A stretch of DNA of 64,000 bases from Anisus vortex (GCA_949126835.1 OX421506.1:19790426-19854425), one strand, 5' to 3'. Counted from the stretch's first letter, positions 12,565 to 24,720 are shown. The notes: generated by a model from the letters alone, not told the origin. Program-made: numbers and translations.

Positions 12565-13605
12565 TGTTACGAAACGTAAATTCCCTACATTGTAATGTTA
12601 ATAAACCAACTAAATCATTTAAGCGAATTGCGTTTAAACGATATAAAATATTTCTCAGCTCAAGGTTCCCCCGGGTTTTTTCTAACCTAATTAGAGCATT
12701 ATTGTTTTTTTTTATTAACCTCGATAAAAACATGAACTGTTCACGCAAACACAGCGTGTCAAGGTCGTCCGGTCTCTCCTTATTTTGTTAGAGCATTATT
12801 GCTTGTTCTTAATAAAAAAGACAATCTGATCACGCAGTCAACACGCGGGCTTGATTAAAATACTCGTGTCACTAGGCTGGCTGGATTTTCCAACGATATA
12901 CCCATAATATATTTCTACGCGATTCGACACTTTTAGTTTAGTTCTTGGCGTACAGTCGATCGGATAACATCTAAGATTCTGAGTCCCTGAGTATCGTTTC
13001 TATTTGATTTGTAGTATGGAATAAAATTTATTATTCTACTATTAACTACAATGCTATATGTTCATTGAGGATATTCATTACTAATTGGAATATGTGTATT
13101 TCTTGATTGTGTATATAATATTATTTGGATTCCTACTGGATTGATTTTGTTAATTAAACCAAATTTATCGTTGCTTTCTACACAACTTGGTTAACTTCAA
13201 TATTTCAAAGTTATATACATGTGTGTATGTGTAATATTTATTCAACTATATTAATAATCTACACTACAACTCAACATCGAGGTTCTTGCTGTATAATATG
13301 AGCCACACAAATAATTATACATGAAGTAAATCAACTGAAAACTCTAAAACTACGCTATGTGAATTGCCAGGGGATACTAAGAACCAGGAATACTCTAGAC
13401 AACTACAAATAAACTTCAGAATGATATAATAAGATCTTCACTAATACAAGGATACTCACACTAACAATAACAATACTATAACTATTATTTTCATAAATTG
13501 AATGGGGGCTCTAGCCGTAATAACATTATAAATTATAATTATACTTGTGTGATATAAATAGAAGGTCTCATCCATAATTTATTATGGTGAATAAATTGCC
13601 TTGTA
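12565..13605 (+). repeat. 3' LTR of element A1, 3'-truncated
   Basis: Begins TGTTACGAAACG like the 5' LTR and stays nearly identical for about 1040 bp. It then stops at 'ccttgta', without a CA end or a recognisable target duplication. High LTR-LTR similarity suggests a fairly recent insertion followed by an end deletion. Confidence 0.8.
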
Positions 13606-14577
13606 TTAAGGCAGCGTATTAAATTGACCATCTGAAAGTCTGGGATAATCATTACAGGTTTATTTCCTTGATCTTGACGGTATTCTTAAGTTTACCAGCT
13701 ATGGTGGTTAACCGATATTAGGAAAAAATAAGGGTGCCTTAGTATTGAGCTAGATGATTCGATGCCTTGTTTTCCCTGGCTGCTTACTGTGATGACTTTA
13801 AGTAGATAAGGTGATACGACGGCTAACTTCGGTGGGAATGTTGGTTGTTGTCTGCGGGCCCCTTTTCACTGGCTTGTTGGTCTAAGGATCGATGGCTAGA
13901 GGCTAAAGGTGGCTGTTTTAAGTGAAAAACTAATCTCTATTTTTTTTATTTCTAATGAGCGAGGCCTCACACAGTCTACCTTAATCTCACACATACACAC
14001 AAATAATTAAAAAAAAAAAACATTGTATAAATAACAAATATTGTACAAATCCAGACCAAATTATCGACCAGGGGCGGTCCATAAAAATGACGCCATCGCT
14101 ATGCCGTGAAATGTGCACAAGATACACTTCTATGATCACGTTTGTTAATCGTCACAAGTATTTGACCCTGTCAGAAAAAGAACCTCTACTGCCCGAATCG
14201 TCTGTGTAGTTCTACTAGTTTGATCCTATCTTTCAGGGCTGAAAACAAAAGTGGAATGGGGTGTAAAGAGTTTGTATGACACTCAAACGCAGGTGGTGTT
14301 TATCTAAGTCGCGGGCCCAGACAAAATCCCTAAATTCAACACGGCGAAATCTCCGATGTGAACAAAGAGAGATTATCCATCGGCAACTACAAGGTACCAC
14401 GCACCATAACCTGAAGTGGTGCCTTCTGTCAGACAATGTTCAGTGGCGGGGAGGGGCTTATCCTCCTCGCGTCCGGCCTTATTAAACGAAGGAGGTGGTG
14501 AAAATTGTGCCCTAATATAAATTTCACATGACACTTGGCTTAAATTAACAATTATTTTTTTTTGTTTTTGTTAACAG
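13606..14577 (+). other. End of intron 2 of receptor gene 1
   Basis: Non-coding. 13861-13921 is the inverted partner of 5905-5960 ('ggatcgatggctagaggct'). The last ~70 bp align with the end of the gene 2 intron, leading to the acceptor tttttgttaacag at 14577. No exon is seen. Confidence 0.6.
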
Positions 14578-17500
14578 ATGATGCTTCGATTCTTTCGTTG
14601 GACTGTGATGTCGAGAACAAGGAAGTGTTATTTGTACTGGATTGCAAGCATGCTGTAAAGGAGCAAATTTCCATTGTAAATAACGCCGAGCGATTTTTTC
14701 GTGACATGAAAAGTTGGCATTCTCTGAATGTAAGCTATTGGACGCTTACAGAGGAAGGATTGACACAGATGAATGTTTCTGATATAAATAATAATGTAAC
14801 ATTATCTGTCAATTTTGTGGGGGAAAAATGTAAACGAGATGTCACATCTGATGAAATTCGGAGACTTACAATTAGGCAACTTGCTTATAATCAAAATACA
14901 CTTCAGATTTTGTTTCTTTTTACAAGTAGCATCATAAATTCATACGGTTTGAGGTTTGGTCGTAAGCGATCAACAGTATTTGCGTCGCCAATGAAGTTGT
15001 ATTTGCCTAAGAGAATAAAACGTCGTTTAATTAAAGTATATTCAAAACAACTAGAATTGTTGAGTGTCTCAGCAAGCACTTTAAAAAATGACCGCAGTCT
15101 AAAACGATATTCTACACCAATAAATTTATGGGACAATCTGTACATGTATAATCTTTTCCCCATAATTTGTAATGAAGCGTGTAAAATCAATCATGAAAAA
15201 AATCTACACTTTCAACGTTCTTTTTATCGAATGCAAAAAAGAGACCAATCAAGTGTCCAAGAATACTCACAACAATGCCGGACACAATACAACAGCTATT
15301 TGATTTCTTTAGAATCTTACCAGGAAGCTCGCTACATATTTCAATATATTAATTCCACAGCAATGATTCCGTTAGGTTTAACAGAAGTTGATATCAAAGA
15401 TCCCAGGTGGGTAACGGGAAATCCTTTCTACTTTAGTTATACTTTTGACGAATACGAAAAAAACAAATGTTACTATTTGAATTTTACTATTGAGCAAAAC
15501 CAAACATCCAGGGCTTACAGTATTGGAGAACATTTGATAGCCTATAACTGTGACAAAAGATTGGATAATGTATTAATGATATGTGAATGCCATCTAGCTC
15601 ATCTGGTTGAATACAAACATAAAATCGATCTAAGGCTAAATGTTTCACAAACAGTTATTGTCAAAAGTGGTCCGTTGGCTTGGTATATAGAGAGATCTTT
15701 ACAATTGTGTTCTCCGGAAAAAATTGATAGTAAACAAAACTTTCATAACAGTACAGATAAGAAAAAAGAAATCAATTCTACTGATAGTAAAATTATAAAA
15801 TGTCTAGAAAACCAAATTTCAAATTATATTATCTCAGTTAAAACCAGTGGAACTAAATTATCTACAGATATGTACTGTGTAAAAAACAGTGAACCCAGCA
15901 GTGAATTGATCAAAGATCAAGAACAACATAATTGCACTCACCACGATGTGTTAATTACTTTGTCCCACTGTAAAAGCCCAACAGTTTTAAACTGCACTAG
16001 AAATATTATCGACGAGAATAATACCAAAACTAATTTAGAATATTGTGAAAATTTTACTTGTCCAAATAACTTGTTTAAATGTCCAAACGCTTATTGTATA
16101 TCTTATTCTGAGATTAATGACGGAAAAAATGATTGTCCACTTGGCGAAGATGAAAAGTTGTTTAATAAAGAAAAGTTGTTGTGTATTGGTGTAATAGTTG
16201 TTACTCTAAAAAATATGTGTATAGAAATTGAAATTTTGAATAAAACAATTCCTAACTGGAACACTACCAAAGTACAGTTTCATTTTAGCATTGACTGTCC
16301 TAAAAACTTTTATAGTTTTCCTAAGATGTTTATATATAACGACGAAGAATCTAATAAGCTCATAATACTGACACTAAATATGTCGCTTTACAATATTTCA
16401 GGCTCACTTGTTCCAGACCCAAAATATATTGAGTTTTTTATGATGTTTGATATATATAAATTTCGAGGAATCCAGTGCCGGCTTGATAACATTGACATCG
16501 CGTTAAGACATTGGACAATCACCCAACTCAGTGAACTAGACTTAAGTAGAAATCTGATAACCAGTAGTGACACGTTGACTTTATTAAGTAATTTAACGAT
16601 GTTACGAGTTCTCAATTTATCACACAACACACAGTTAAGAATTGAACCATCCTTTACGCTACCAACATTATTAGAAACAATTGACTTCTCTTACACTTCT
16701 ATTACATCATTACCTTTAGAAATATTCGGTCAATGCAAAGATTTAAAATATGTATATTTACAAAAAACTCAAATACAGAGCTTTGTGGGTTTGGGAATAT
16801 CCAAATCTTCCTCACTAGATACATTGGACATAAGAGGTTTGACTTTCAGGGATATTGGTGAAAATTTCTTTGAGGACTTGTCTATAAAGTCAAAGTTACT
16901 AGCAAGTCACTATCAGCTTTGCTGTTCACAAATTCTAGGAAAAAATATAAAAACTGAAAAATGTGAAGCTCCTTTTGATGCTATCTCTACGTGTGATGAT
17001 CTTGTTGGTGATAGTTTCAAGAGATCTATCATCTGGATTGTTGGACTTTTAACTTTATTTGGAAACAGCGTTGTATTAGTATATAAGTTGGTAACAAAAA
17101 GTTACACAAACAATACTTATGAGCTCTTCGTCACAGGTCTGGCAATGTCAGACATTCTAATGGGGCTTTATTTATGTATTATTATTATTGCTGATATTTC
17201 TTATCGCAGCCGTTATATCCTAGAAGACAGTTATTGGAGAAATGGAGTTTTTTGTCAGATGGCTGGATTTTTATCAACGCTATCCAGTGAGACTTCAATA
17301 TTTTATATATTTTTGATAACAGTGGATAGATTCTTAGCTGTGACTTATCCTTTTGGTGAGCATTCCTTTACAAAAACTGGTAAATATTTATCATTTGTTT
17401 TAGCTTGGGTAGTTGGAAGTGCTTTGGCTTTAATCCCCACGGTTTCGTTTGATTACAAAATTTATTCATCAAATGCTTTGTGTCTGGCTCTGCCTTTTCA

Positions 17501-17879
17501 CCCAGGAAAATATGTAGGGTGGGAATTTTCTTTTGTTCTCTTTGTCGTTTTAAATTTCATCCTCTGTTTGTTGATTTCGTTAGGGCAGGTTTTAATACTT
17601 GTTGGCTTGAGAAGTAGACAACATTCCTTAAAGACAATACGGCGAAATAGTCAAAGAAGATCCAATGAATCGAAAGTTGCCCAGAAACTTGCCATGGTTT
17701 CTCTAACAAACCTTACGTGTATATTACCTATATGCATTGTAGGAGTTATTTCCTTCTGTGGTATTGACGTAGGACGTGAAGTATTTGCTTGGTTTGCTGT
17801 TTTTGTTTTACCTGTTAATGCGGCACTAAACCCAATCATTTACACAATCCCAACAATTATCAACAGAATGAGCTTGTAA
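14578..17879 (+). CDS. Receptor gene 1 main exon: GRL101-like lectin/LDLa/LRR seven-helix receptor
   Basis: The exon completes a 1119-aa type A GPCR. Residues about 34-140 resemble a von Willebrand A fold that has lost its metal site (VLFVLDCKHAV, later LQILFLFT). About 210-357 fits a C-type lectin-like domain (SYQEARYIF, PRWVTGNPF, CDKRLDNVLMICE). One LDLa module spans 514-545. About five leucine-rich repeats (669-790) end in a CC...C cap. Seven helices span about 835-1111, with GN in helix 1, LAMSD in helix 2, C912/C988, DRF at 936-938 and NPIIY at 1104-1108. Many N-glycosylation sequons occur. The tail after helix 7 is only a few residues. GRL101 of Lymnaea is the best known relative by architecture; the ligand is unknown. 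The lectin and A-domain calls are inference. Confidence 0.88.
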
Positions 17880-18897
17880 GAACAACGTGACATGACAGAT
17901 ATTTCAGGTTATCATTTTATTTGTAGATTATAACTTTATATAGTGAAAAATCAAACATTTACTTACATTGAATTTAATTGTTTATATGTATTTACAAAAT
18001 AAAAGAATATAATTGTATAAGTATTGATGACCTATAACTTTAACATGATGTAAGTCTACAAATTATGTAATACATGGAGGGTGTGTTTATTAACAATATT
18101 TATACATGACTAGTCTAATACAAGTAATATTATTATAAAGATTTTTACTTAAATATTGTAGTATTGTGGTTTTTATATTTTACTTCATTTTGTACCTGAA
18201 AGGATGTTTCTTAAATATTTTTTTCATTTAAAAAAAAAAGTATTAAATATATCTGTATAATCTATATCTTAATTGTTTTCAATGTTAACTATATTTTTGA
18301 GTAAGATATGTGTGTCGATTTTGATTACCATTGGTTAAGACACATGAACTTGTTGTCTTATATTTTACTTTTTCCCTTCATACACGAGTCTTTCTAGCTA
18401 ACGTAGTAGTAGTCTCTGATTGGTGTGCAGGTAACCCTCACTGAGAACCTTTTTTTTTTCAGTAATTACAAAATTTCTCCTTGTTAATTTTTTAATAGAG
18501 TGTAAAGAGTTTCAGAACTTTTAGCTTTCTTAAATGTTTTCAGTATGTAAAAACTAATAATTTATATTACACACACGGAAGACGAAGGTTATATTCTCAT
18601 CTAGGGATATACCTAACGTATTATTCGGCTTATAAATTATCTCGGCCTAATTTTATACCGATTACGAAATTTATTTTTAAATTGGGAAGTTTTCTATTAC
18701 TTTTAGATTGCCAAAATTGTTTTAGTAAATATAAATTTGTAACTAGAAGTTTTATAATTTAGAATAGGCAAATCATACCTTAATTTTGTGTTTAACACAA
18801 TAAAGCATAGATACTAAATTAATACAAATTTGCTTATATCTATAGTAGATTCATAAATAATTAGTTTATCATACGTTTTAAATTAAAATTTGTTATG
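17880..18897. other. 3' UTR and downstream flank of receptor gene 1
   Basis: Aligns with 35682-36200 downstream of gene 2 up to about 18430. 18740-18897 also aligns, inverted, with about 42703-42860. No coding sequence. Confidence 0.65.
17998..18003 (+). promoter_or_regulatory. Poly(A) signal of receptor gene 1
   Basis: AATAAA lies 119 bp after the stop in the context 'tttacaaaataaaag', conserved at 35798-35803 after gene 2. Confidence 0.7.
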
Positions 18898-18907
18898 CCA
18901 AAGTTTA

Positions 18908-19200
18908 TAGTAAAGTAAAGTATCCCGTCGGACCAAAGTGATCCATGAAGCAGCGTTCACCAGTTTCCGTGGCCACGGCATACTAAATGATTGTGTGTCC
19001 AGCACTATGCACAGCCACCTATACTTTACCCCAACTAAGGTCAGGTACCAATCACAGCTGGGTAGACTCAGGGACATCCTCCAGACCCGGGAAAAATCCT
19101 AGCCTGCACCAGGATTCGAACCCGGGACATTCGGCACGCCAGCCGAACGCGCTGCCGCACGGCCACCGTGCCCCTCCCCCCAAAGTCGTGCCCCCTTCCC
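18908..19200 (-). mobile_element. tRNA-derived SINE
   Basis: On the minus strand an A-box-like TGGCCGTGCGGCA (19153-19165) precedes a B box GGTTCGAATCC (19112-19122), the internal Pol III promoter of tRNA-type SINEs. The 10-bp target duplication ccaaagttta flanks it at 18898-18907 and 19201-19210. The inverted copy of this flank at 42693-42702 has one uninterrupted target, which confirms the insertion and its limits. Confidence 0.88.
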
Positions 19201-19210
19201 CCAAAGTTTA

Positions 19211-19579
19211 AACATGTTAGATAAGATTTAAGCATGAAGTTTATTTTAACTTTTTATAATTTATTTGAGTTTTCTATGTATTGTTTTAGACCCTTTGTAA
19301 TATTTTATCTGTATCCATTGGTAATTGTTTCCCCTAACACCGCCCGGTAATTAAGATAGTTATAACATAACAGTTTTACGTGTACAAATACTTGATATGT
19401 ATATCTAAATGTATCTGAATATTAAAAAAATGTTTCAGTGTTCTCTTTTAACTATTTTATACTTAAATGTTTTATATTTGTTTCCCTTGGTGATTTAATA
19501 AAGATGTTTTTTTAGGCTAACAAAATCTTTTAGAATTCTATTTCTTTTGTTTATAGATTTTGTTCCTTTTTGTTGTTTG
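19211..19579. other. Unique flank between SINE and family B element
   Basis: Non-coding and AT-rich. Aligns inverted with about 42322-42692. Confidence 0.6.
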
Positions 19580-21279
19580 TGTCACGATGTTGCTGTTGGG
19601 AGAACAATTCGTCACAATGTTGACACTGAGAGGGGTGCGGGGGGGGGGGTTGAGTGGGGTTAATGGCGGCTGGTTGTCGTGGGGTTAATGGTTACTGGTG
19701 GCTGGTTGTCGTGGGGTTAATGGTTACTGGTGGCTGGTTGTCGTGGGGTTAAGGGTTACTGGTGGCTGGTTGTCGTGGGGGTACGAAATACCGATGTTGC
19801 TGCAATCGTCCTGGAACAATGATTATCTCTCTCCTTGGCTCGTATAAGATGTTACAGAGTATACAAACAAAACAGTTCTAAGGTAATCAAGCAAATCACT
19901 GGTTACTGTTCAGGTGTTTATTACGTTCGAATATCCAATGGTGAGACATACTTATGAAGTTATACAGCAATATTAACACTAGTATAATGCGAGTGTCATG
20001 GAATCCAAAGTTAGGTTTCACAACTTATACTGGTGGAAAATGCGAATACTGGCTAGACCGATATATATATATATAACATGTGAGGCGATATACTACTGGA
20101 ACAAATATGAAATTGGTCAGAATGTCTAACATTAGTACACGGTAGTGTTGTGGAAGCCACTTTTAGGTTACACAACTGTATTAACGAATTACTATTACTG
20201 GCTAATTATCTATAGTCCGAGTGTACAGGTTGGGAGTTAAGCTAAGACGATGCGTCTTCTTCGAGAGCTGAGCCAGAACTCTAACTAAAAGTACAGTGTA
20301 TCGGTCAAGCGCCAACCTCAGACTGCTTCTACAAGAGTTGAGCGGGCGTCTCGTGAGACCAGTCACGTGACCGATCCTCAATTTGGTTGGGTGATTACAT
20401 TAGGTTGGACTTACATATAATTCCCATTGGTCCTTTCGAACATATATTTACATAAGGGAAAAAGGTTTATTGGAGCCGAAGTGGAGTTGGGGATGGGTGA
20501 GCAATTATACCGCCAAAACTGCGGGAAGGGGGTAGATGAAATAATTATACTGCCGCCCGCACTCAGCGGGGTGAACAAGGGAGACGGGGGGGGGTCGAAG
20601 TGGGAGGGATTAATCTAGATAAAAGACGATTGATACATACGTCATGCTGAGTGAAGGGAATAATCTCCCTTTGATAGACTTTGACCTGGTCACTCGAGTG
20701 GCTGGCGTGGGTTTTCGGCCGAGGGGATATTAAGTAGATGCGAAAACATCGACCGTCTCAAAGGTTAGCTAGCGAGTCGCCGCCCTTGGGTGATAGGAGG
20801 AGGGGTCAGGAGGGGGGGTTTAGCGGGGTGGGTGGGGTGTGTGTACAAGACGCGTAATGTCTACATACAGCATGTTGAATTAACAACATGAATGAAAAAT
20901 AGTTTGAATTAACAAAATGAATGAATAGTTATTATACAGCACATTAAAATACGGCATGAATAAATAGTTAAAATTATAATAGAATATATACATTAAGATT
21001 CACACTTCATTCACTCATGGTTTTAGTACCAGTTTGGGCGTATTGATTAGCAAACTCTGAATTGGGACTAAAACTAAAAGAGTGTAGTGAAGGTTAAAGA
21101 ACAGATGAAGAAGGGAGGTTGTGGTGTTCCTATTGCGTGAGAGAGGAAGAGGGTAATAGTCTCAGGCTACTCGTTCTATCTAATCTAACTCTACGCTAAC
21201 CTATGGTTCTATACTACTATCTACGCTATAATCTATCTATGAGTGCTAGGCGTCACGGTTTTAATCCAGAATCGTGACA
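19580..21279 (-). repeat. 3' LTR of family B element
   Basis: Nearly identical to 24866-26571. Contains a tandem block of about 33-bp units around 'ggctggttgtcgtggggtta' at about 19655-19785 and an (AT)n tract. The open stretches inside have no codon signal and are not genes. Confidence 0.92.
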
Positions 21280-21443
21280 GCTCACCCGGGCAATTTGGGA
21301 ATCTACTCAGAGAGTGGAATCATACCTAATTTACTGTCTCTGGGACATGGAAAGGGGGGAGTAACTACACACTCATTAACAGTGTGCGCGCGTGGGGTCG
21401 TATTTCTGAGTGTTCTGGTCCACGAAGTGTGTGGGAGCACTGT

Positions 21444-23972
21444 TTAGTGTCCGCTATGCCGCGTGTGTCGAAAGGGGTTTTGGCCTAGGCACTGTTGCAG
21501 TGTGTCGAAAGCATTCGTAGCGAGTTTGTCCCAAGATAATGGGAACGATGTGGGTGCGTTGAGCAATCTGAATAACGGACGGGTAATTTTACGGAAGTTT
21601 GGTATAAGGGTATTCTGATAGTTGCTGAATTCGCACAGTGTTTGTCTTAGTTCGAGTCTCGTCGTGGGCAGCCTTGCATGACGGAGCTTATCTTTAATGG
21701 ACATGGGGTGGGGGAGAGGTGTCTGGTTGGGGGTGGGGCGGGGCGATCCGTAGGTTGTGGGTGTAGGCAGGCAATGCGTTTGTTTACCTACAATCAGTCT
21801 TCCGAGTAGGATGTCTACTTGTAGGACTTCTATTACGGCGGCCTCAATGGGGCCTGTAAAAAGTGCTGAGCTGAGGTTTACGAGTGCGGTCGGTAGCTGC
21901 TGAATAGGAGAGTTATGGGATGGACCTTGGAGTCGCACATAGCGTCCTGTGTAGTCGCGGGGGTCGATTTTTGATTGCGTTATTAGGGCCTCAAAGCTAA
22001 GACCGGAATCATACGTGCACGAGGCGAGTCGGCCGTTGATTCTGACTATCTCGTCGACGTAGCTGCGAGGGAATTGGTTATGTTTGTCTGCCGAGGAAAT
22101 AGAGAACACGTGGTGGACTCGATCATAGTCACTGCTTGAGTACTGGTCACGCCCCTGATCGGCGGGTTCCTGTTCAGGAGCTAAGTGAGGGGTGGGTCTG
22201 GCGTGGCGGTGGTCCCTACGTCGGGAATTTTGGTGGGGCGGAGGTGGTCTGGTTTGGGATTGACCTGGTCGAGATGAGGGGACGCTGTTGTTGCTGATTA
22301 GCGGGGGAGGGTTGGCGCAGTGATTGTCTCGATAAGGCCGATGTGGCTGTGGGTGTCTCGGGCGGGAGTAAGGGGATGGTGACATTCCCGGTCTACCATT
22401 TTCCCGTCGGGAAGCGGGCGGTGGGTGAATTTTTCCACGGGGGTGGGACGACTCTATTATGTCTCCTTTCTGTACTAGTCTTACCGGGGCATTGAAAGGG
22501 GAGGTAGAGCTAGCGATGGCGTTGTGGGCTAACGGGTAATTGATTTCTTTCTCAATGGCCTCTAATTTGGCGTCTGGCATAGTAAGTTTGACCTTAATGG
22601 TTCGCGGGTCGGTGACCTTCGTGGTGAGCTTTTCTAAGTTTGTACGCCCTGGAGTGTCGGTTTGCACGTCAGCGTATGAGGGGAGTAAGGTTTTGACTGT
22701 TTTGGCTTGTTCAGGGGTTGGGAGTGGACAGATTTCTACATCCTTTATGGTTTCTGTCTGCTGTAAGGGGAATGCGGTTAATGAGTCATCGGCTTTTGTT
22801 TCTTCAGCAATAGTCGTTGCTACAGGGGGTTTATTGTCACGTGGGCGCTCTATGTATCGCTTTAGCAAGTTGATGGGGAACAGTTTGTCTTGGTTGCCGA
22901 TCTTTATAAGGTATTTGGTGCCTGAGAGTTTTTTCGTAACTGGGTATGGGCCTCTCCATGCTAACTGGAGTTTGTTGTAAGAGGTGGGGAGGAGCAGTAG
23001 TGCTTGATCGCCCGGAGCCAGAGAGCGTTCTTTGGCCCGCCGATCGTATAGCGTCTCCTTTTTCTCCCTCTCCTTGGCTAAGTGTTTTGAGGCGATAGAG
23101 TGGACAGTTTTAAGCTTAGTCTCTAAGTTATTGGTGTAGGCGTAGACTGAGAGTTCTTCGGGGTGGGGGGAGGGTTTGGTCCAGGCGCCCTTGAGGCGTT
23201 CTAGTGGATCACTGGGTTGGGGACCGAGTAACATCTCATCGGGAGTGTAGCCTAAAGTAGAATGGGGGGTGGACCGATATGCGGATAGTGGGGCCAGTGT
23301 CGGGTCTTCCTGTTGGGCCCAAGGGAGTTCGTTGGCCGTGGGGGACTCCACGGGGGGGTGGGGAACAGGGTCAGGGTGCGCGTGTGTGGCCACTGAGGCT
23401 AGGGGAGGGAGGGGGAAATCGTTAACTCTGACGTATCGGCTCCCCAGGACGACATCAAATGGTAAGTCGGCTCGGACCACTAGGGTGGCCGTACCAGTGT
23501 ATAGGGTTGACCTGATGTGAACCCGGGCGGTTGGGAGGGTCTCAGTTATTCCCCATGCAATTGTAATCTGGATTGACTCGCCAGTGTAGTCGGAGGGATT
23601 TACGAAGGAAGGCTTAATGATCCCCTCAGCCTGGAGACCTGAGGAGAGAAGGGCCCTGGCTCTTTTAGAGTTGATCTCTATATTTCTTTCTGTCTTGGTT
23701 TCCGGGTCGTCGGGGGTTGTAGGCCGGTCGAGAGTGCCCGCAGTGCAGAGGGTGACGACGAAACATATTATGGGGGGTTTCTGGGAGTGATTAGGGCCTG
23801 TGTGCGCCTTGGGTTGTTGCTCATCTAACCGGTTTTCTTCTCTCTGCTCTAGTCTAAGTTCCCTGTCTAATTGTTTCTTCTCTCTAGCTATTTTTTCTAA
23901 TCTAAGCTTCTCTGCTTCTACTCTAAGTCTATCTTCTCTCTGCTGCTTACGCAATAGTCTACCTTTAGCCAT
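21444..23972 (-). pseudogene. Family B rearranged gag-pol ORF (842 aa)
   Basis: One open frame starts at ATG 23972. Domains in order: a charged coiled coil typical of gag N-termini (1-55), a protease-like segment (98-182) in which the active site reads LLSSGLQ instead of D-S-G, an integrase C-terminal part (225-375; STLGYTPDEML, then LAPGDQALLLLP), the very start of RT (475-500; STSPFNAPVRLV), and a basic Pro/Arg-rich stretch (505-605). A second protease-like segment follows (638-730, YDSGL intact at 655-657), then RT connection sequence (775-830; NFRKITRPLFRLL). The integrase core and RT palm are missing. Protease-integrase-RT order matches families A and C. Whether the product is made is unknown. 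Confidence 0.8.
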
Positions 23973-24359
23973 AGTGACAGAGTAAGGCGAGTGTAAGGCA
24001 GTAAACGGACAGAGATATGACGAGATAGAGAGAGGGAATGTAAGAGGGGTTGGGGTTCAGAGTTTATCTAATATAATACAACTCAAAATGGTACTCACCA
24101 AACAGCGGTTCCTAGAATTTCACACACATATACACGTATCCAATCGTAAAGTTATTGTTATATGGCGCTTAGCGCTGTTGGTGTGGATAACTTCGGCTGC
24201 TCAGAGATTGTGTTCTCCCCGTGCCGGGACTGGATTAGCGTATAGTTATTGTCTATTCTTCCGGGTTTAGGTACCGGATGCTACGGCGGTTCCTTAGGGG
24301 AGGTTGATGGCAATTCTTGGGTTCTCTGGGTTGATAGTTGTCGGCAGGCACGTCGGTGC

Positions 24360-24720
24360 GGTCTCTCGGGTGACGATCTGGCGATTGGGGTTGCGAATCT
24401 GGCTGCTGGTGTATCTGGGGTGACGCAGGTGGCGTAGGGTGGCGAATCTGGCTGCTGGTATATCTGGGGTGACGCTCTGGCGGTTGGGGTGGCGAATCTG
24501 GCGTAACGGGTGACGCAGGTGGCGTAAGGCGACGAATCTGGCTGCTGGTGTATCTGGGGTGACGATCTGGCGGTTGGGGTGGCGAATCTGGCGTAACGGG
24601 TGACGCAGGTGGCGTAGGGCGACGAATCTGGTTAATGGTGTATCTGGGGTGACGTAGATTGCTTAGAGTGGCGAATCTGACGTAATGGGGTGGCGCATCT
24701 GGCGTAATGGGGTGTCGAAT
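24360..24720. repeat. GC-rich minisatellite in the leader of family B
   Basis: Imperfect tandem units of 'ggcgaatctggc', 'tatctggggtgacg' and 'gggtgacgcaggtggcgta', with higher-order units near 90 bp, between the 5' LTR and the ORF. It occupies the untranslated leader. No function is apparent. Confidence 0.8.

Larger units (their letters stand above)
6624..13605 (+). mobile_element. Family A LTR retrotransposon, copy A1, lacking RT/RNase H
   Basis: A Ty3/gypsy-type element sits sense-wise in intron 2 of receptor gene 1. It has a 5' LTR (from 6624), gag (8073-9722), protease-integrase (to 11757) and a 3' LTR (from 12565, last part missing). Protease comes directly before integrase. The RT/RNase H region is absent: 'NPIQL', which precedes RT in copy A2, is followed within a few codons by the last residues of RNase H (ADTLSRM, stop at 11792-11794). 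11795-12564 is non-coding. The copy is dead by frameshift, nonsense and deletion. Confidence 0.85.

Noticed and set aside
20427..20618. Small gene inside the family B LTR
   Set aside because: The same sequence in the partner LTR carries a stop (gcggga changed to gaggga), and there is no codon bias or homology.
19580..21279. Tandem GC-rich units in the LTR as a regulatory array
   Set aside because: They are simple repeats present in both LTRs, with no recognisable factor site.
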